A stretch of DNA of 8,286 nucleotides from assembly GCA_013215525.1 (NCBI GenBank), contig JABSQY010000078.1, forward strand, positions 1 to 8,286, in the 5' to 3' direction. This stretch comes from Nanoarchaeales archaeon. Lineage in GTDB: Archaea; Nanobdellota; Nanobdellia; Woesearchaeales; UBA583. A program made the position numbers and the translations under genes. Of this stretch, positions 4,744 through 8,286 are shown one piece after another. The notes under the pieces were generated by a model. The model was not told where the DNA came from. It saw only the letters and a program-made list of their open reading frames with translations, and ran no database searches. The number at the start of each line of letters is the position of its first letter. The stretch's first letter is position 1.

Positions 4744-7236
4744 ATGAATATCGATAAAGATAAATTAACTCCTATGATGAAACAATTTGTTGAATTAAAA
4801 CAACAGTATTCTGATTGTATTTTATTATTTCGAGCAGGTGATTTTTATGAAACTTTTTATGATGATGCAAAACTGTGTTCTCAAATATTAAATATTACAC
4901 TTGCAAAACGTGGACAAACTCCTATGGCTGGTGTTCCTTATCATTCCATTATGCCATATATTAAAAAACTTGTATCTAATAATTATAAGGTTGCGATGTG
5001 TGAGCAACTTGAAGATCCAAAAAAAGCTGTTGGTCTTGTTAAACGTGGAGTTGTTCGAGTGATTACTCCTGGAACAATTCTTGAAGATGAATATTTAGCT
5101 GATTCTTCAAATAATTTTATTGCATGTATTTTTTGTGATGATTCAGATAAGTTTGGAATTAGTTTAGTTGATATTACGACTGGAGAATTTATTTCTACTA
5201 ATGTGTCGGACTTTGATGATGTGAAAACTGTGATACGAAAGTATTCTCCTAGTGAAGTTATTTTAAATGAAAGTATTAAATCAAAAAAAGTTTCAAGTTT
5301 TTTAAAGTTAAATGATATATATTTTAATTATTTATCTTCAATTCGTTTTAATATTAATTATTCTGTTGAGATTTTAAAGAAACAGTTTAATGATTTTTCT
5401 TGTGTTGAAGGAAAAGGTTTAGCTATGATTTCAAGTGGAGCATTATTATTTTATATTTTTAAGTTACAAAAATTGGACCTTGCTCATATTAATTCAATTA
5501 GTTATATTAATTTAAATTCTGCTATGGTTTTAGATTCTATTTGTATGAGAAACCTTGAACTAGTTGACACTATGTTTTCAAAAGATAAATCGAAAACACT
5601 TTTTGGAATTTTAAATAATACTAAAACTCCAGCAGGGGCACGGCTACTTAAATCACAATTAATTTCTCCTTTACTTGATGAGTCTGAGATTTGTGCTCGC
5701 TTTGATGCAATTGATGAGATGAATGAATTAGTTATTGAGAGAAATGAAATTCGAGATTATTTGTCTGAGTTTTCAGATATTGAAAGAATTACTTCTAGAA
5801 TTAATTCTGGAATTTGTTCTCCACGTGATTTAGTTAGTCTAAAAAATTCTCTTGGAAATTTACCTCAAATCATTGAGAGTTTATCTTTGTTTAATTCTGA
5901 TTTAATTAATTCAGTTAAAGGAATTGATTATTTGCCTGAGGTATGTGTTGAGATTGATGATGCAATAATTAGTGAGGCGCCTGCTCATACTAGAGATATT
6001 GGATATATTAAACCAATGTATAATCCTGAATTAAAAGAGTTATTTGATATTGCATATAACTCAAAAGATTTTTTATCTGAATTAGAGGAAACTGAAAGGT
6101 TACGGACTGGAATTTCTACTTTAAGAATTAAGTATAATAGAATTTTTGGATATTTTATTGAAATTCCTAAATCTCAGGAAAATAAAATTCCTGAGGATTA
6201 TCAGTTGAAACAAACACTTCTGAATCAGTGTAGATATACAAAACCTGAGTTAAAAGAAAAAGAAACTTTAATTTTAGGTGCTAATGATAAAATTAAATCT
6301 CTTGAGAAAGAATTGTTTGATAAATTAGTTTTAAAGTTAAAAGGATATACTAAAAAGTTTCAAGATATTTCTTCAAAGATTGCTTTACTTGATGTGTTTT
6401 GCACTCATTCTTTAAATTCACAATTATATAGTTTTGTACGTCCAACTTTTGGAGAGTCAACTTCTGTTTGTGATGGTCGAAATTTTCTTGTGGAAAAGTT
6501 TGTTTCAGAATATATTCCTAATGATATTGAATTTAGTAAATCTGAAACTTTTAAAATTATTACAGGACCTAATATGAGTGGAAAAAGTACATATTTACGG
6601 CAGGCTGCTATTGTGTCAATTATGGGTCAAGTTGGAAGTTTTATTCCAGCTAAATCTGGAGTGTTAAAAATTTATGATAGAATTTTTACTCGTATTGGAG
6701 CACATGATGAGTTGTCCGAAGGACAAAGTACTTTTATGGTTGAGATGTCTGAGACTGCAAACATTTTAAATAATGCTACAAAAAACTCACTTGTTTTACT
6801 TGATGAAATTGGTCGTGGGACTTCTACTTATGATGGTTTATCAATTGCGTGGGCTGTTGTTGAGGAACTTGCTGAAATTGGTTGTGATTCTATTTTTGCA
6901 ACACATTATCATCAGTTAAATGAGTTATCATCTTTTTATCCTACAATTGAAAATTATAATGTTTCAGTGTTAGAACAAGGGGATGAAATTAAGTTTATTC
7001 ATAAAATTGTGAAAGGTGGGACTGATAAAAGTTATGGTGTGTATGTTGGAAAACTTGCAGGAATTCCTAGTCGTGTGCTTGAGCGTGCTGTTGCCATCCA
7101 GGAAGGAATTGAACAAAAAGAAGATATTGTTATTAAAGCAGAATTTAAAAAAAATATGATGAAGTCTCAAACTAAATTAGATAAAAAAATGTCCTCAAAT
7201 TCTGGCCAGTCTAAAAGTTTGGATGGGTTTATGTAA
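4744..7236 (+). CDS. mutS: DNA mismatch repair protein MutS
   Basis: Bacterial-type MutS1, a dimeric ATPase that recognises base mismatches and small loops in newly copied DNA. The mismatch-reading domain (about 2-115) has the F-x-E motif at F34-Y35-E36 in AGDFYETFYDDA. A connector follows (about 125-245), then the lever and clamp (about 255-540) and the ATPase (about 550-775). ATPase motifs are Walker A GPNMSGKST (608-616), signature loop DELSEGQSTFMVEM (655-668), Walker B LVLLDEIGRGTST (683-695) and H721 in ATHYHQL. The helix-turn-helix dimer segment SYGVYVGKLAGIP is at 763-775. All key residues are intact. The length of 830 is near E. coli MutS (853). The last residues, QSKSLDGFM, resemble an archaeal PCNA-binding box. 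The next gene is not mutL but a V4R-like gene that overlaps or abuts it. In an archaeon this would be an acquired gene. Confidence 0.97.
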   Translation: MNIDKDKLTPMMKQFVELKQQYSDCILLFRAGDFYETFYDDAKLCSQILNITLAKRGQTPMAGVPYHSIMPYIKKLVSNNYKVAMCEQLEDPKKAVGLVKRGVVRVITPGTILEDEYLADSSNNFIACIFCDDSDKFGISLVDITTGEFISTNVSDFDDVKTVIRKYSPSEVILNESIKSKKVSSFLKLNDIYFNYLSSIRFNINYSVEILKKQFNDFSCVEGKGLAMISSGALLFYIFKLQKLDLAHINSISYINLNSAMVLDSICMRNLELVDTMFSKDKSKTLFGILNNTKTPAGARLLKSQLISPLLDESEICARFDAIDEMNELVIERNEIRDYLSEFSDIERITSRINSGICSPRDLVSLKNSLGNLPQIIESLSLFNSDLINSVKGIDYLPEVCVEIDDAIISEAPAHTRDIGYIKPMYNPELKELFDIAYNSKDFLSELEETERLRTGISTLRIKYNRIFGYFIEIPKSQENKIPEDYQLKQTLLNQCRYTKPELKEKETLILGANDKIKSLEKELFDKLVLKLKGYTKKFQDISSKIALLDVFCTHSLNSQLYSFVRPTFGESTSVCDGRNFLVEKFVSEYIPNDIEFSKSETFKIITGPNMSGKSTYLRQAAIVSIMGQVGSFIPAKSGVLKIYDRIFTRIGAHDELSEGQSTFMVEMSETANILNNATKNSLVLLDEIGRGTSTYDGLSIAWAVVEELAEIGCDSIFATHYHQLNELSSFYPTIENYNVSVLEQGDEIKFIHKIVKGGTDKSYGVYVGKLAGIPSRVLERAVAIQEGIEQKEDIVIKAEFKKNMMKSQTKLDKKMSSNSGQSKSLDGFM

Positions 7237-8236
7237 AATGATTGGCGATAGAATTAAGTTATCTAATGGTAAATTTTTTTTTGATGATTCACAAATTTAT
7301 ACAGCCCCTATGAATTCAATATTATTATTTCATGATTATTTATTTAAAATTGTCGGGAGTGAAACTTATGAACATTTAGTTACAAAAGCATTTTATCCTG
7401 ATACTAAAATTACATATGATAAACTTAGAGAACAAACAAAAGATCCTAAAATTTTAATTCAGAAATTTTTAGATAAAATTAATTATTTTGGTTATGGTGA
7501 ATTTTATTTATTAAACTTAAATGAAAATAAAATTATTATTTCTCATAAAATATATTATTTAAATCATATTTTTAAAAAAGTATTTAATTCTAATTGTGAT
7601 GTTTCACCTATTGTGTCTGTTACTTCTTATTTAAAAAATTTTATTAGTTTAGTTTATGGTTATGAATTTGATTTAAATACTATTGAAAAAGGTCCAGGGT
7701 TAACTTTTGTTTTAAAAAAAACAAATAAAAAATTTAATTTAGATGAATTTTCAAATTATAAATATCCTAAATATGAAAAAGGAAATATCTCTCCGGGTGC
7801 TAAACATTTGATCCTGAATGGAAGCTTTAAAGTTGAGAATGGACAATTTAAAATTTCAGGAGTTAATACTTGTATTTTACCTTATTTTTTTTTATTTGAG
7901 TTTTATAAGTTTTTTTTAGAGAATGAAAAAGTTAGAGAGTTAATTTCTAGTATTGGATATGCTCAGGGGAAAGTTTTAATTGATATGTGTATGCTCTTTG
8001 GGATTAAAAAAGGAAAAGATACTTTTATTACAACTATGAATATGACGGATTTATGGGGGTTTGGGAGATTTAATTTTAATATTAATGATTTAACAAATAT
8101 TAAATATGAAGAAAGTAATTTTGAATATTATAATCAGTTTTATTCTAAAGAAGTTATTGATGTATTTTTAAATAATATTTTAGAAATTTTTCAAAATATT
8201 GATGAAAAATATTTCTTCAGTTTTTTTAGAATGTGA
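7223..8236 (+). CDS. Tandem V4R-like (Bet3/TRAPP-superfamily) protein
   Basis: I recognise this only by fold pattern. The protein appears to be an internal duplication. NGKFFFDDSQIY (15-26) parallels NGSFKVENGQFKI (199-211), each followed by an aromatic-rich helix, and FGYGEF (89-94) parallels WGFGRF (278-283). The offset is 184-189 residues. The order (NG strand pair, helix, variable region, G-[YF]-G strand, then a helical end) resembles V4R domains, small-molecule-binding modules often attached to regulators. The Cys residues of zinc-type V4R domains are not clustered here. No DNA-binding domain, signal peptide or clear membrane span is seen, though 217-232 is very hydrophobic. The coordinates are for the longest frame, which overlaps mutS by 14 bases. 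The ATG at 7238 (Met6), one base after the mutS stop, is at least as likely. Either way it should be co-transcribed and translationally coupled with mutS. The second copy is somewhat shorter than the first. Confidence 0.6.
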   Translation: MGLCKMIGDRIKLSNGKFFFDDSQIYTAPMNSILLFHDYLFKIVGSETYEHLVTKAFYPDTKITYDKLREQTKDPKILIQKFLDKINYFGYGEFYLLNLNENKIIISHKIYYLNHIFKKVFNSNCDVSPIVSVTSYLKNFISLVYGYEFDLNTIEKGPGLTFVLKKTNKKFNLDEFSNYKYPKYEKGNISPGAKHLILNGSFKVENGQFKISGVNTCILPYFFLFEFYKFFLENEKVRELISSIGYAQGKVLIDMCMLFGIKKGKDTFITTMNMTDLWGFGRFNFNINDLTNIKYEESNFEYYNQFYSKEVIDVFLNNILEIFQNIDEKYFFSFFRM

Positions 8237-8286
8237 TCTCTTGAAAGCAATCAGTATTGTTTCCCAGAAGTTTTATGAAACGAAAC
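8237..8286. other. Window end, no resolved feature
   Basis: Fifty bases after the V4R-like gene, slightly richer in G+C than the coding sequence before it. An ATG at 8275 begins MKRN and runs off the window, which could be a next gene. No terminator is visible before the edge. Confidence 0.3.

Noticed and set aside
6970..7170. Minus-strand open frame inside the mutS 3' end
   Set aside because: Antisense to the well-conserved MutS C-terminal region; no supporting signals.
1..8286. Bacterial (for example CPR) origin of the window
   Set aside because: Not excluded but less likely: RNase J has archaeal length, starts lack Shine-Dalgarno sequences, and TATA-like boxes sit at archaeal spacing.
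1..8286. CRISPR array, tRNA, rRNA or transposase
   Set aside because: No regularly spaced repeats, no recognisable tRNA or rRNA sequence, and no transposase-like frame were seen on either strand.

Overview
The window is very AT-rich. By eye most coding sequence is roughly 20-30% G+C, and only the RNase J gene is clearly richer. It carries six convincing protein genes and no rRNA, tRNA, CRISPR array or insertion sequence that I can see. It most resembles the genome of a small-genome DPANN-type archaeon (Nanoarchaeota/Woesearchaeota/Pacearchaeota-like). The reasons are a short archaeal-type RNase J of 449 residues without the C-terminal domain of bacterial RNase J, start codons without Shine-Dalgarno sequences, and TATA-like boxes centred about 25-28 bases before several start codons, as expected for leaderless archaeal transcripts. 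A low-GC bacterium cannot be fully excluded, because several proteins (MutS, dihydrofolate reductase, lytic transglycosylase) are of bacterial type. In an archaeon these would be acquired genes.

Layout. Positions 1-338 are non-coding, with a 16-base direct repeat, a perfect 19-base palindrome and a hairpin behind RNase J. There may also be a decayed reading-frame remnant on the plus strand. Four genes then lie on the minus strand, transcribed right to left: TauE/SafE-type permease (3833-4576), dihydrofolate reductase (3270-3761), a membrane-anchored SLT lytic transglycosylase (2005-3159) and RNase J (339-1688). Their gaps hold promoter-like elements, so they look like separately promoted genes rather than one tight operon. 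The 316-base gap between the transglycosylase and RNase J is unusually dense in inverted repeats. A 167-base divergent spacer separates the permease from mutS (4744-7236, plus strand). mutS is followed with overlap or a 1-base gap by a two-domain protein (7223-8236) that I read as a tandem V4R-like (Bet3/TRAPP-superfamily) protein.

How the genes relate. They do not form one pathway: RNA processing/decay (RNase J), folate reduction (DHFR), anion export (permease), mismatch recognition (MutS) and cell-wall cleavage (transglycosylase) are side by side. The most interesting points are: a peptidoglycan-cleaving domain in a probable archaeon that should have no peptidoglycan; a MutS ending in a PCNA-box-like tail; the apparently co-translated V4R-like partner of mutS; and palindromes at nearly the same distance upstream of the RNase J and transglycosylase TATA boxes.
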